The notes: generated from the sequence alone by a model not told the origin. Positions 25,912 to 35,641 are shown, numbered from the stretch's first letter. The stretch is DNA of 64,000 nt from Streptomyces sp. NBC_01351 (GCF_036237315.1 NZ_CP108356.1:4088501-4152500), one strand, 5' to 3'. Translations and numbers: made by a program.

Positions 25912-27648
25912 CTAGAGCGGGGCCTCCCACACCAGGGTGGTTCCGCCGCCGTCCTCGCCGATGCCCGGGCCGTACGAGCTCGCGCCGCCCAGCGACTCCG
26001 CCCGCCGGCGCAGGTTCCGCAGCCCGCTGCGGCGGCCGCCCTCGGGGATGCCCACTCCGTCGTCGGCGACCTCCAGCCGGACCCCGGGCCGCCCGTCGGC
26101 GAGGGTGACGGTGGCGTCCAGGACCACCTCGATCCGGTGCGCCTCCGCGTGCCGGAAGGCGTTGGACAGGGCCTCGCGCAGCGCGGCGATCAGGTTCTTG
26201 CCCACGAGCTCGCCGACGACGGCGTCGATCGGGCCGAGGAAGCGGTGCGCGGGCTTGAAGCCCAGGGGCACGGCGGCCATGTTGATCTCCCGCAGCACCC
26301 GGGTGCGCAGCCCGGACGGGGCTTCGGCCGGGCCCTGCTGGAGCGCGAAGATCGCGGTGCGGATCTCCTGGATCGTCACGTCGAGCTCGTCCACGGCCTT
26401 GCCCACGCCGTCGCGGACCTCGGGGACGATGGACCGGCGCTGGGCGCCTTCCAGCATCATTCCGGTGGCGAACAGCCGTTGGATGACGAGGTCGTGCAGG
26501 TCGCGGGCGATCCGGTCGCGGTCCTCGAAGACCGCGAGCCGCTCCCGGTCGCGCTGGGCCTCGGCCATCATCAGGGCGAGGGCGGCCTGGGAGGCGAACT
26601 GGGTGGCCAGCGTCCGCTCGGCTTCGCTGAAGGGTCGCTTGCCGCGGGCCCTGGGGGTGACCAGCGCACCCAGCACCCGCCCCCCGCTGTGCAGCGGCAG
26701 CATCATGCACGGGCCGTACTGGCTGGTCATCTTGCTGATCATGCGGGGGTCGGAGGCGGCGTCCTCCACGAAGACCGGCTCGCCCTGGAGCAGCCTGTCC
26801 ACCACGGGACTCTCCGCCGGGATCACCACGCCCAGCGAGGTGGCCGGGTTTTCGGCGGAGACGGCGACGATCTCCATCCCGCCCTCCTCGGCCGGGAGCA
26901 TCACGATGCCGGCGGCGGAGTCCGCCAGGTGGCGGGCCTGTTCGGCCACCACCGCGAGGGCGTCGTCGGCGTCCCCGCCGGACAGCAGGGCGGTGGTCAC
27001 GGCCACCGAGCCGTCGATCCAGCGCTCGCGCTGGGTGGCGGCCTCGTAGAGCCGGGCGTTGCCGATGGCGATGCCGGCCTCGGTGGCGAGCACCCGGACC
27101 ATGTGGACGTCGTAGTCGTTGAACTCGCCGCCGCCGTTCTTCTCCGCGAGGTAGAGATTGCCGAAGATCTCTCCCTGCACCCGGATCGGGACCCCGAGGA
27201 AGGTCTTCATGGGCGGGTGGTGCGCCGGGAACCCGGCCGCCCGCGGATCCTGGGTCAGGTCGGCGAGCCGCACCGTGTCGGGATGCGAGATCAGCGCACC
27301 GAGCAGGCCCCGCTTGCCGTCCGGACGGTGCCCGATCTTCCGGGCCAGGGCGGAACTGATCCCGAAGGTGACGAAGTCGGAGAGCCCCCGGCCCTCCGTG
27401 TCGACGACGCCGATCGCCGCGTAGCGCGCGTCCGCGAGCTCGGCGGCGGTCTCGCAGATGCGGTCGAGCGTGGAGTGCAGCTCAAGCCCGGTGCCGACCG
27501 ACCTCATGGCCTCCAGCAGTTGCGGTACCCGGGCCGTGAGCTCGGTGGACAGCCCGTGCAGACTCCTGGTGGCCTGGGTGGCGGCCTCCAACGGGTCCGG
27601 TGTTCCAGGTGATGGCTCGGGTGATTCCTGCGACTCCTGCGCTGACAT
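25912..27648 (-). CDS. Orphan GAF-domain histidine kinase (DevS-like)
   Basis: A 578-residue soluble kinase. Two GAF domains occupy about residues 40-195 and 205-365, joined to a HisKA_3 domain with H385 in DRDRIARDLHDLVIQRLF, and a C-terminal ATPase domain (NALREALSNAFRHAEA-like N-box, DDGVGIPEG, GLRNLRRRAESLGG). The layout matches mycobacterial DevS/DosT and Streptomyces OsdK-like sensors of redox or gases. No response regulator is adjacent. TAGGCT lies 7 nt before the ATG at 27648. The cydABCD cytochrome bd genes lie just upstream, so a role in oxygen or redox sensing is attractive but inferred. Confidence 0.92.
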   Translation of the reverse strand: MSAQESQESPEPSPGTPDPLEAATQATRSLHGLSTELTARVPQLLEAMRSVGTGLELHSTLDRICETAAELADARYAAIGVVDTEGRGLSDFVTFGISSALARKIGHRPDGKRGLLGALISHPDTVRLADLTQDPRAAGFPAHHPPMKTFLGVPIRVQGEIFGNLYLAEKNGGGEFNDYDVHMVRVLATEAGIAIGNARLYEAATQRERWIDGSVAVTTALLSGGDADDALAVVAEQARHLADSAAGIVMLPAEEGGMEIVAVSAENPATSLGVVIPAESPVVDRLLQGEPVFVEDAASDPRMISKMTSQYGPCMMLPLHSGGRVLGALVTPRARGKRPFSEAERTLATQFASQAALALMMAEAQRDRERLAVFEDRDRIARDLHDLVIQRLFATGMMLEGAQRRSIVPEVRDGVGKAVDELDVTIQEIRTAIFALQQGPAEAPSGLRTRVLREINMAAVPLGFKPAHRFLGPIDAVVGELVGKNLIAALREALSNAFRHAEAHRIEVVLDATVTLADGRPGVRLEVADDGVGIPEGGRRSGLRNLRRRAESLGGASSYGPGIGEDGGGTTLVWEAPL

Positions 27649-27672
27649 GCCCTTGAGCCTAGTTAGTCCTGA

Positions 27673-30600
27673 TTAGAGGGGAAAGTCGGCCAAAGTCCCT
27701 TCCACTGCCCGTTCCCGCTCCAACAGCCTGCGCAGCGGGCCCTCTGCAGCGGCGAGCTCCGCGTACGCACCACGCTGTACGACGTCCCCGTGATCCAGTA
27801 CGAGCACCTCGTCGACCGCTTCCAGACCTGCCAGCCGGTGCGTGATCAGCACGGTCGTACGGCCCTCGGTCGCGGCCAGCAGGTCCGCCGTCAGGGCGTC
27901 CGCCGTGGCCAGGTCCAGGTGCTCGGCCGGCTCGTCGAGGACCAGTACGGGGAAATCCGCGAGCAGCGCCCGGGCCAGGGCCAGGCGCTGGCGCTGGCCG
28001 CCCGAGATCCGCTCCCCGTGCTCGCCGACCAGCGTGTCCAGCCCGTCCGGCAGGCTGTCGGCCCACTCCAGGAGCCGGGCCGCGGCCAGCGCCGCGCGCA
28101 GCTCCTCCTCGCTCGCCCCGGTCCGGGCGAGCCGCAGGTTCTCCCGGACCGAGCTGTCGAAGATGTGCGCGTCCTGGGCGCACAGGCCCACCAGCGCGCG
28201 CACGTCGTCCCCGTCGAGGGTGCGGGCGTCGCTCCCGCCCAGGGTGTACGTGCCTTCCAGAGGGTCCAGGAACCGGAGCAGGACCTGGGCCAGGGTGGTC
28301 TTGCCGGAACCCGAGGGGCCGACGACGGCGATGCGGCGGCCTGCCTCCAGGGTCAGGTCGAGCCCCCGCAGTGCGTCACGGTCCTGGCCCGGGTGGCGGG
28401 CGGCGAGACCGGTGAGCCGCAGCGGGAACGGCGAGACGGGTGCCGCGGCGGGCTGCTCGGGCTCGACGACCGGCACGGGCGCGTCGATGACCTCGTACAG
28501 CCGCTCGGCGCTGCGCCGCACCCGTCGGCGGTACCGGACCGCGAGCGGCAGGCCGCTGACCGCTTCGAAAGCGGCGAGCGGGGTCAGGACGGCGACGGCC
28601 ATGGCCACCCCGGAGAGCCTTCCCTCGTGCACGGCGTTCGCGGCGAGCGCCGAGGCGGCCACCACGGTCAGCCCGCACACCAGGGCGGACAGCCCGTCAC
28701 CCAGCCCGCTCGCGGCGGCGCCCCGCGCGGCGATCCGCGTCAGCACGCCGTCGCTCTCGCGCGCCCGGCCCTTGCGGTCCTCCAGCGCACCGGCCACGGT
28801 CAGCTCCGCGGTGCCGGTCAGCAGATCGGCCACCCGGGTGGCGAGTTCGCCCCGGACGGGCGCGAGCCGGCGCTCGGCACGGCGGGCGCAGGCCCCGCTG
28901 ACCAGCGGCACCGCGATGCCCCCGGCGAGCAGGCCGACGGCGAGCACCGCCCCCGCCTCGGGCAGCAGCCAGGCGGTGAAGGCGACCGAGCCGGTACCGA
29001 CGAGCACCGCGGTGCCGACCGGCAGCAGCCAGCGCAGCCAGTAGTCCTGCAGCGCGTCGGCGTCGGCGACGAGGCGGGCCAGCAGGTCCCCGCGCCGGTG
29101 CTCGCGCAGCCCGGCGGGCGCGATGCGCTCCAGCCTCCGGTACACGGCCACGCGCAGGTCGGCGAGCATCCGCAGGACGGCGTCGTGCGAGACGAGCCGC
29201 TCGGCGTACCGGAACACGGCCCGGCCCATCCCGAAGGCGCGGGTGGCGGTGACGGCCACCATCAGATAGAGCACGGGCGGCTGTTCGGAGGCCCTCGAGA
29301 TCAGCCAGCCGGACACGGCCATCAGGCCGACGCTGCACCCGACGGCCAGCGCCCCCAGCAGCAGCCCGAGCCGGAACCGCCCCTGCCAGGCCTCGGCCGC
29401 GGCCCGGACCCGCGCGAGCGGGTTCGCCCCCGAGCTCCCCGCCTTCGCCCCCGAGCCCCCCGCCTTCTCTCCCGGGCTCCCCGCCGGGGCCTGCCCGGCG
29501 GGCAGCGTGTCATCGACGTCCGGGGCGAAGTCCCGCTCCGCGTCCCGCGCTCGGAGCCCGGCGGAAGCCTCCGGAAGGGTCGCGGTCGGGGTCAGCCCCG
29601 CGGGGCTGACCTCCACGACCCGGTCGGCCAGCGCCAGCAGCGCCGGGCGGTGCACGACCAGCAGCACGGTCCGCCCCACGGCGAGCCGGCGTACGGCCTC
29701 CACGATCCCGGCCTCGGTCTCCCCGTCCAGGGCCGCGGTCGGCTCGTCCAGCAGCAGCACGGGCCGGTCCGCGAGGAACGCCCGCGCCAGGGCGAGCCGC
29801 TGGCGCTGGCCGGCGGACAGCCCTGCACCGCCCTCGCCCAGCAGGGTCCCCGTCCCGTCGGGCAGCGCGGATACGAACGGCCACGCGCCGGCCTCTTCCA
29901 GCGCGGCGGCCACCTCGGCGTCCGAGGCCCCGGGCCGGGCGAGCTTCACGTTCTCGGCGATCGTCCCGGCGAACAGGTGCGGCCGCTGCGGCACCCACGC
30001 GATCCGCGACCGCCACTGCTCCGGCGCCAGTTCGGCCAGGTCCACGCCCGCCACCCGGACCCGCCCCGTGGTCGGGGCCACGAACCCGAGCAGCACCTGG
30101 AGCAGCGTGGACTTCCCGGCCCCGCTCGGGCCGGTGAGCGCCACGCACTCCCCCGGGTCGACGGTCAGCGAGAGGGGGCCGGGCGAGTCCTCGCCCCGGC
30201 CCTCGTAGCGGACGGCGACCCCGTCGATCTCGATCCTCAGCGGAGCGCCGACCGGGAGCTCCGCCCCGCCGGACGGGCCGGAGAGCGGGGCCTCCAGTAC
30301 CTCGAAGATCTCCTCCGCGGCCGCCAGCCCCTCGGCGGCCGCGTGGTACTGCGCGCCCACCTGCCGCAGCGGCAGGTACGCCTCGGGGGCCAGGATCAGG
30401 ATGACCAGCCCGGTGTAGAGGTCCAGGCCGCCGTGGACCAGCCGCATGCCGATGGTCACGGCCACCAGCGCCACCGACAGGGTGGCCAGCAACTCCAGTG
30501 CGAAGGAGGAGAGGAAGGCGATGCGCAGGGTCCGCATCGTCGCGCGCCGGTAGTCGTCCGTGATCTTGCGGATCGACTCGGCCTGCGCCTTGGCCCGCCC

Positions 30601-31248
30601 GAACACCTTCAGGGTCGGCAGGCCGGCCACCACGTCGAGGAAGTGCCCCGACAGCCGCGAAAGCAGCCGCCACTGGCGGTCCATCCGCGACTGGGTGGCC
30701 ATGCCGATGAGGACCATGAACAGGGGGATCAGCGGCAGTGTGACCACGATGATGGCCGCCGACACCCAGTCCTCGGTGACGATGCGGGCGAGCACCGCCA
30801 CCGGTACGACCACGGCGAGCCCCAGCTGGGGCAGGTAGCGGGAGAAGTAGTCGTCGAGGGCGTCCACGCCCCGGGTGGCCAGGGAGACCAGCGAGCCGGT
30901 CCGCTGACCGGTGAGCCGGCCGGGCCCCAGCTCCGCGGCCCGCTCCAGGAGCCTGCCCCGCAGCTCCGACTTGACGGCCGCGCCGGCCCGGTGCGCGGCC
31001 AGTTCCGTCAGCCAGGCGACCAGGCCGCGCCCCAGCGCCACCGCCGCGAGCAGCAGCAGCGGCGTCCGGAGCGCTTCCCCGCCCAGCCCCTCCTCGAAGG
31101 CGCCGACCACGATCTCGGCTATGAGCATCGCCTGACCGACGACCAGCCCCGCCCCGGCAATGCCCAGGGCCACCACCGCCCCCAGGAAGAGGCGGGTGGC
31201 GCGGGCGTACCGAAGCAGGCGCGGGTCGATCGGTTTCACGTGAAACAT
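27673..31248 (-). CDS. cydCD: Fused CydD-CydC thiol-reductant ABC exporter
   Basis: An 1191-residue fusion of two ABC half-transporters. The CydD-like half has six helices and Walker A TGPSGAGKSTLLQ with signature LSAGQRQRLALARA. A Gly/Ala/Pro linker (about 575-600) leads to the CydC-like half with Walker A VGPSGSGKTTLAQ and signature ISGGQRQRLALARA. CydDC exports cysteine/glutathione and is needed to assemble cytochrome bd. It is the last gene of cydA-cydB-cydCD. The initiation codons encode M-F-H-V-K, which is a parS site, so the true start might lie slightly downstream. Confidence 0.95.
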   Translation of the reverse strand: MFHVKPIDPRLLRYARATRLFLGAVVALGIAGAGLVVGQAMLIAEIVVGAFEEGLGGEALRTPLLLLAAVALGRGLVAWLTELAAHRAGAAVKSELRGRLLERAAELGPGRLTGQRTGSLVSLATRGVDALDDYFSRYLPQLGLAVVVPVAVLARIVTEDWVSAAIIVVTLPLIPLFMVLIGMATQSRMDRQWRLLSRLSGHFLDVVAGLPTLKVFGRAKAQAESIRKITDDYRRATMRTLRIAFLSSFALELLATLSVALVAVTIGMRLVHGGLDLYTGLVILILAPEAYLPLRQVGAQYHAAAEGLAAAEEIFEVLEAPLSGPSGGAELPVGAPLRIEIDGVAVRYEGRGEDSPGPLSLTVDPGECVALTGPSGAGKSTLLQVLLGFVAPTTGRVRVAGVDLAELAPEQWRSRIAWVPQRPHLFAGTIAENVKLARPGASDAEVAAALEEAGAWPFVSALPDGTGTLLGEGGAGLSAGQRQRLALARAFLADRPVLLLDEPTAALDGETEAGIVEAVRRLAVGRTVLLVVHRPALLALADRVVEVSPAGLTPTATLPEASAGLRARDAERDFAPDVDDTLPAGQAPAGSPGEKAGGSGAKAGSSGANPLARVRAAAEAWQGRFRLGLLLGALAVGCSVGLMAVSGWLISRASEQPPVLYLMVAVTATRAFGMGRAVFRYAERLVSHDAVLRMLADLRVAVYRRLERIAPAGLREHRRGDLLARLVADADALQDYWLRWLLPVGTAVLVGTGSVAFTAWLLPEAGAVLAVGLLAGGIAVPLVSGACARRAERRLAPVRGELATRVADLLTGTAELTVAGALEDRKGRARESDGVLTRIAARGAAASGLGDGLSALVCGLTVVAASALAANAVHEGRLSGVAMAVAVLTPLAAFEAVSGLPLAVRYRRRVRRSAERLYEVIDAPVPVVEPEQPAAAPVSPFPLRLTGLAARHPGQDRDALRGLDLTLEAGRRIAVVGPSGSGKTTLAQVLLRFLDPLEGTYTLGGSDARTLDGDDVRALVGLCAQDAHIFDSSVRENLRLARTGASEEELRAALAAARLLEWADSLPDGLDTLVGEHGERISGGQRQRLALARALLADFPVLVLDEPAEHLDLATADALTADLLAATEGRTTVLITHRLAGLEAVDEVLVLDHGDVVQRGAYAELAAAEGPLRRLLERERAVEGTLADFPL
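31233..31246. other. parS: parS site 4 at the cydCD start codon
   Basis: GTTTCACGTGAAAC, a perfect 14-bp core. It overlaps codons 1-6 of cydCD and lies 77 bp past the cydB stop. Confidence 0.92.
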
Positions 31249-31322
31249 CCCTCGGGGCAGGGTCCAGCGGGAGGGCCGGGCGTCAGTGCGTCAGGACATC
31301 AATGCGTCAGGGCGTGAGGGCA

Positions 31323-32324
31323 TCAGTGCGCGTCGACGATGTGCTGCGTACCGATGCGCTTGCGGAACACCCAGTACGTCCAGCCCTGGTAGAGCATGAC
31401 GAGCGGGGTGGCCACGGCCGCGCACCAGGTCATGATCTTCAGGGTGTACGCGCTGGACGAAGAGTTGGTGACCGTGAGGTTCCAGGCGTCGTCCAGCGAG
31501 GACGGCATGACGTTCGGGAAGAGCGTCAGGAAGAGCATCGCGACGGCCGCCGCGATGGTGACCCCGGACAGCGCGAACGACCAGCCCTCACGGCCCGCCA
31601 GGTTGAAGCCGAGGGCCCCGACCAGTGCGAGCACCGCGATGACCATGGCGACCAGGCTCTTGGCGTCGCCGCGGGTGAACTGGGTCCAGGTCAGGAAGAC
31701 CAGGGCCAGCGCCGCGGTGGCCACGCCCAGCTGCGTCGCGAGCTTGCGCGAGCGGTCCCGGATGTCACCGACCGTCTTGAGCGAGGTGAAGACCGCGCCG
31801 TGGAAGGTGAACAGGGTGAGGGTGACCAGGCCGCCGAGGATCGCGTAGGGGTTGAGCAGGTCGAAGAAGGTACCGACGTACTCCTTGTGCTGGTCGATCT
31901 TCACGCCGCGCACGATGTTGGCGAAGGCCACGCCCCACAGGAACGCGGGGATCAGCGAGGTCCAGAAGATCGCGTGCTCCCAGTTGGTCTGCCAGCGCTC
32001 CTCGTCCCGCTTGTGCCGGTACTCGAAGGCGACACCGCGGACGATGAGGCAGCCCAGGATGAGCAGCAGCGGCAGGTAGAACCCCGAGAAGAGGGTGGCG
32101 TACCAGTCGGGGAAGGCCGCGAAGGTCGCGCCGCCCGCGGTGAGCAGCCAGACCTCGTTGCCGTCCCAGACGGGCCCGATCGTGTTGATCAGGACCCGCT
32201 TCTCGGTGCGGTCGCGGGCGAGCAGCTTGGTCAGTACGCCGACCCCGAAGTCGAAGCCCTCCAGGAAGAAGTAGCCGATCCACAGAACGGCGATGAGTAC
32301 GAACCAGACGTCGTGGAGTTGCAT
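31323..32324 (-). CDS. cydB: Cytochrome bd oxidase subunit II
   Basis: A 333-residue integral membrane subunit with about eight to nine helices. The N-terminus MQLHDVWFVLIAVLWIGYFFLEGFDFGVG is characteristic of CydB, as is VLINTIGPVWDGNEVWLLTAGGATFAAFP. It pairs with CydA to form the high-affinity quinol oxidase. It starts 18 bp after the cydA stop, in one operon under Rex-type control. Confidence 0.97.
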   Translation of the reverse strand: MQLHDVWFVLIAVLWIGYFFLEGFDFGVGVLTKLLARDRTEKRVLINTIGPVWDGNEVWLLTAGGATFAAFPDWYATLFSGFYLPLLLILGCLIVRGVAFEYRHKRDEERWQTNWEHAIFWTSLIPAFLWGVAFANIVRGVKIDQHKEYVGTFFDLLNPYAILGGLVTLTLFTFHGAVFTSLKTVGDIRDRSRKLATQLGVATAALALVFLTWTQFTRGDAKSLVAMVIAVLALVGALGFNLAGREGWSFALSGVTIAAAVAMLFLTLFPNVMPSSLDDAWNLTVTNSSSSAYTLKIMTWCAAVATPLVMLYQGWTYWVFRKRIGTQHIVDAH

Positions 32325-32342
32325 GGTGTGGTCTCCCCAGCC

Positions 32343-33848
32343 TCAGTACGAGAAGGCCATCGGGCGGTCGGCGTTCTTGTCGTCCCCGCCGATCTTGGTG
32401 GGCGGGTTGAGGTCGGCCTCGGTGAGCTCGGGCGGGCCGGCCTTGACGTACTTGACGAGGAGCTTGACCTCGATGACGGCGAGCACGGCGTAGAGCAGGG
32501 TGAAGCCGATCATCGACGTGAGCACCTCGCCCTGCGAGACGTTCGGCGAGACCGCGTCCCGGGTGCGCAGGACTCCGTAGACCACCCACGGCTGGCGGCC
32601 CATCTCGGTGAAGATCCAGCCCCAGGAGTTCGCGATGAGCGGGAAGCCCATCGTCCAGAGGGCGACGATCCAGTACATCCGCCCCCACTTCGGGCTCAGC
32701 GCCTTCTTGAAGAGGACCAGGTTGGGGACCTCCTCCTCCGAGGTGCGCAGCCCCGGCGGCAGCATGAACTTCTTGCGGGTCAGCCACAGCCCCAGCACGC
32801 CGAGGCCCAGCGAGGCCATGCCGAAGCCGATCATCCAGCGGAAGCCCCAGTAGGCGACCGGGATGTTGGGCCGGTAGTCGCCGGGCCCGAACTGCTCCTG
32901 CGAGGCCTTGTTGACGTCGTTGATGCCCGGGACGAAGGAGGTGAAGTCGTCCTTCGCGAGGAAGGACAGCAGCCCCGGGATCTCTATCGCCACCTTGTTG
33001 TGGCCCTTGTCGACATCGCCGTACGCGAAGATCGAGAAGGGTGCCGGAGCCTCGCCGTCCCAGAGCGCCTCGGCGGCGGCCATCTTCATCGGCTGCTGCT
33101 CGTACATCACCTTGCCGAGCAGGTCGCCGCTGATGGCCGTGCCCGTTCCGGCGATGATCAGGGTGATCAGGCCGAGCCGCAGCGAGGTGCGCATCACGGG
33201 GACGTGCTTCTTGCGCGCCAGGTGGAAGGCGGCGATGCCGACCATGAAGCCGCCGCCGACGAGGAAGGCGGCCGTCATGGTGTGGAAGAACTGGGTGAGC
33301 GCGGTGTTCTGGGTGAGGACCAGCCAGAAGTCGGTGAGCTCGGCCCGGCCCCGCTCCTCGTTGATGCGGTACCCGACGGGGTGCTGCATCCAGGAGTTCG
33401 CCGCCAGGATGAAGTAGGCGGACAGGATGGTGCCGATGGACACCATCCAGATGCAGGCCAGGTGGATCTTCTTCGGCAGCTTGTCCCAGCCGAAGATCCA
33501 CAGACCGATGAAGGTCGACTCGAAGAAGAAGGCGATCAGCGCCTCGAAGGCCAGCGGCGCCCCGAAGATGTCGCCGACGAAGCGCGAGTAGTCGGACCAG
33601 TTCATGCCGAACTGGAACTCCTGGACGATGCCGGTGACGACACCCATCGCGATATTGATCAAGAAAAGCTTTCCCCAGAACTTCGTCGCCCTGAGGTACT
33701 TCTGCTTCTCGGTACGCACCCACGCGGTCTGCAGGCCGGCCGTGAGGGCGGCGAGCGAGATCGTCAGTGGGACGAAGAGGAAGTGGTAGACGGTGGTAAT
33801 GCCGAACTGCCAACGCGCCAATGTTTCTGGCGCCAAAGCTAGGTCCAC
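32343..33848 (-). CDS. cydA: Cytochrome bd oxidase subunit I
   Basis: A 501-residue membrane subunit with about nine helices that carries haems b558, b595 and d. Recognisable elements are the N-terminal FGITTVYHFLFVPLTI (haem His), GWIFTEMGRQPWVVYGVLRT (GRQPW quinol-site motif), and RWMIGFGM. The Q-loop is of the short type, as in other actinobacteria. The ATG at 33848 is preceded by a divergent control region with a Rex operator. Cytochrome bd supports respiration at low oxygen and during redox stress. Confidence 0.97.
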   Translation of the reverse strand: MDLALAPETLARWQFGITTVYHFLFVPLTISLAALTAGLQTAWVRTEKQKYLRATKFWGKLFLINIAMGVVTGIVQEFQFGMNWSDYSRFVGDIFGAPLAFEALIAFFFESTFIGLWIFGWDKLPKKIHLACIWMVSIGTILSAYFILAANSWMQHPVGYRINEERGRAELTDFWLVLTQNTALTQFFHTMTAAFLVGGGFMVGIAAFHLARKKHVPVMRTSLRLGLITLIIAGTGTAISGDLLGKVMYEQQPMKMAAAEALWDGEAPAPFSIFAYGDVDKGHNKVAIEIPGLLSFLAKDDFTSFVPGINDVNKASQEQFGPGDYRPNIPVAYWGFRWMIGFGMASLGLGVLGLWLTRKKFMLPPGLRTSEEEVPNLVLFKKALSPKWGRMYWIVALWTMGFPLIANSWGWIFTEMGRQPWVVYGVLRTRDAVSPNVSQGEVLTSMIGFTLLYAVLAVIEVKLLVKYVKAGPPELTEADLNPPTKIGGDDKNADRPMAFSY

Positions 33849-33932
33849 GTCGTCTTCTCCTTGTCGTCGCCGTGGTCACAGCCGCAGTCTGCCTGGCGGG
33901 TTCCCTCCATACCGGGAGGAAGCAGGACACGC

Positions 33933-33956
33933 TTGTGAACGCGTTCACATTCACAA
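33933..33956 (-). promoter_or_regulatory. Rex operator upstream of cydA
   Basis: TTGTGAACGCGTTCACAT (33933-33950) is one base from the Rex consensus TTGTGAA-N4-TTCACAA. A further half site, TTCACAA, ends at 33956, so two sites overlap. Rex, the NADH/NAD-sensing repressor, controls cydABCD in S. coelicolor (established). The site lies 85 bp upstream of the cydA start. Confidence 0.9.
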
Positions 33957-34011
33957 GCATTATTACGTACCGGCTTCCGACCCTTCGCAGCGGGGGTCCC
34001 CTAGCCAATCG

Positions 34012-34030
34012 ATTCAACAAATTGTTGAAT
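34012..34030. promoter_or_regulatory. 19-bp perfect palindrome before the cyclophilin-fold gene
   Basis: ATTCAACAAATTGTTGAAT is an odd palindrome centred on A34021 and ends 7 bp before the ATG at 34038. It is AT-rich in a GC-rich region and has the look of a repressor operator (GntR-like symmetry). The cognate regulator is not visible here. Confidence 0.65.
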
Positions 34031-34037
34031 ATGGCTC

Positions 34038-34406
34038 ATGAAGATTCGAATCTCCTGGCCCGCGGGCCTGCTCACCGCAACCCTCGACGAGACCCCGACC
34101 AGCAAGGCACTGGCCGCGGCCCTTCCGATCTCCGCCTCCGCCAACACCTGGGGCGAGGAGGTCTACTTCGACACCGGCGTCTCCGTGGCCCTGGAAGACG
34201 ACGCCCAGCAGGTCGTCGAGCCCGGCACGGTCGCGTTCTGGACCGAGGGCGACGCGCTCGCGCTGCCCTACGGCCCCACGCCCATCTCGCGCGGAGGCGA
34301 GAGCCGCCTGGCGAGCCCCTGCAACGTGCTCGGCTCGTTCGACGGCGACCCCCGCCTGCTGGCCACCGTCCGTGACGGCGACCCCATCCGCGTGGAACTG
34401 GTCTGA
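34038..34406 (+). CDS. Cyclophilin-like fold protein
   Basis: A 122-residue small beta-rich protein with the pattern MKIRISWPAGLLTATLDETPTSKALAAALP and WGEEVYFDTGVSVALEDDAQQVVEPGTVAFWTEGDALALPYGPTPISRG. This matches small bacterial cyclophilin-like fold proteins (PF04126-type). These lack the catalytic residues of true prolyl isomerases, so enzymatic activity is unclear. It is divergent from cydA, convergent with hisC, and preceded by a 19-bp palindrome that covers its leader. Confidence 0.85.
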   Translation: MKIRISWPAGLLTATLDETPTSKALAAALPISASANTWGEEVYFDTGVSVALEDDAQQVVEPGTVAFWTEGDALALPYGPTPISRGGESRLASPCNVLGSFDGDPRLLATVRDGDPIRVELV

Positions 34407-34454
34407 CGACCTACAGCTCCTATGGCCCTGCCTCTCCTGCGGCTCCTACAGCTC

Positions 34455-35534
34455 CTACAGCTCCTTGAAGAACGCCGCGGCCGTGTGCAGGAAGAGGTCG
34501 TTCGCCTCCGGCTCGCCGATCGTGACCCGCAGGCCCTCGCCCGCGAAGGGCCGGACCACCACACCGGCCTTCTCGCAGGCCGCCGCGAAGTCGACGGTGC
34601 GCTCCCCCAGCCGCATCCACACGAAGTTCGCCTGGGTGTCCGGCACCGCCCAGCCCTGCGCCAGCAGCGTCTGGTGGACCCGCGCGCGCTCCCCCACCAG
34701 GGACCCGACGCGCCCCATCAGCTCGTCCTCGGCGCGCAGCGAGGCCACCGCCGCGTCCTGCGCGAGCTGGCTGACACCGAAGGGCACCGCCGTCTTGCGC
34801 AGCGCCGCGGCCACCGGCTCGTGCGCGATCGCGAAGCCGACGCGCAGGCCCGCGAGCCCGTACGCCTTGGAGAAGGTACGCAGAACACAGACGTTCGGCC
34901 GGTCGCGGTACAGCTCGACGCCGTCCGGCACGTCCGTGTCGCGCACGAACTCCCGGTAGGCCTCGTCCAGCACCACCAGGACGTCCGACGGCACCCGGTC
35001 CAGGAACCGCTCCAGCTCGGCGCGGCGCACCGCCGTACCGGTGGGGTTGTTCGGGTTGCAGACGAAGATCAGCCGGGTCCGGTCGGTGATCGCCGCGGCC
35101 ATCGCGTCCAGGTCGTGCACGTCGCCGTCGGTCAGCGGGACCTGGACGGAGGTGGCGCCGGAGATCTGCGTGATGATCGGGTACGCCTCGAAGGAACGCC
35201 AGGCGTACATGACCTCGTCGCCCGGGCCGGCCGTCGACTGGATCAGGGACTGGGCCACGCCCACCGAGCCGGTGCCGGTGGCCACGTGCTCGACCGGCAC
35301 CCCGAAGCGCTCCGCGATCTCGTTCACCAGGCCGGTGCACGCCATGTCGGGGTAGCGGTTGAAGTTGCCCGCCGCCGCGACCGCGCTCTCCAGCACCCCG
35401 TGCAGCGGCGGGTACGGGTTCTCGTTCGAAGACAGCTTGTACGCGACGGCACCGCCCGCGGCAGCCGGCTTGCCGGGCTTGTATGTCGGAATGCCGTCCA
35501 GCTCGGCGCGCAGCTTCGGGCTCTTCTCGCTCAC
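34455..35534 (-). CDS. hisC: Histidinol-phosphate / aromatic aminotransferase
   Basis: A 359-residue class I/II PLP aminotransferase. The PLP lysine is in [26 protein letters not shown] and the Arg near the C-terminus ([15 protein letters not shown]) bind the substrate carboxylate. The family performs the HisC step in histidine synthesis; this branch may act as an aromatic aminotransferase because no other his genes adjoin it. The ATG at 35534 follows GAGGAGGACCTGCG, a good ribosome site. Short CTCCTACAG repeats lie beyond its stop. Confidence 0.9.
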   Translation of the reverse strand: MSEKSPKLRAELDGIPTYKPGKPAAAGGAVAYKLSSNENPYPPLHGVLESAVAAAGNFNRYPDMACTGLVNEIAERFGVPVEHVATGTGSVGVAQSLIQSTAGPGDEVMYAWRSFEAYPIITQISGATSVQVPLTDGDVHDLDAMAAAITDRTRLIFVCNPNNPTGTAVRRAELERFLDRVPSDVLVVLDEAYREFVRDTDVPDGVELYRDRPNVCVLRTFSKAYGLAGLRVGFAIAHEPVAAALRKTAVPFGVSQLAQDAAVASLRAEDELMGRVGSLVGERARVHQTLLAQGWAVPDTQANFVWMRLGERTVDFAAACEKAGVVVRPFAGEGLRVTIGEPEANDLFLHTAAAFFKEL

Positions 35535-35641
35535 CGCAGGTCCTCCTCGACCGTCCCGTACGACGTCGCCGTCGACTCAATACTGCTCACCTTATGAGGA
35601 TTCCGCTCTTCCGAGAATGGGGGCGCCTGGAATGCGGGGGA

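Noticed and set aside
27790..33842. Very long plus-strand frames (1175 and 846 codons) opposite cydCD, cydB and cydA
   Set aside because: They mirror well-conserved cyd genes on the minus strand and contain only low-complexity Gly/Arg/Gln sequence.
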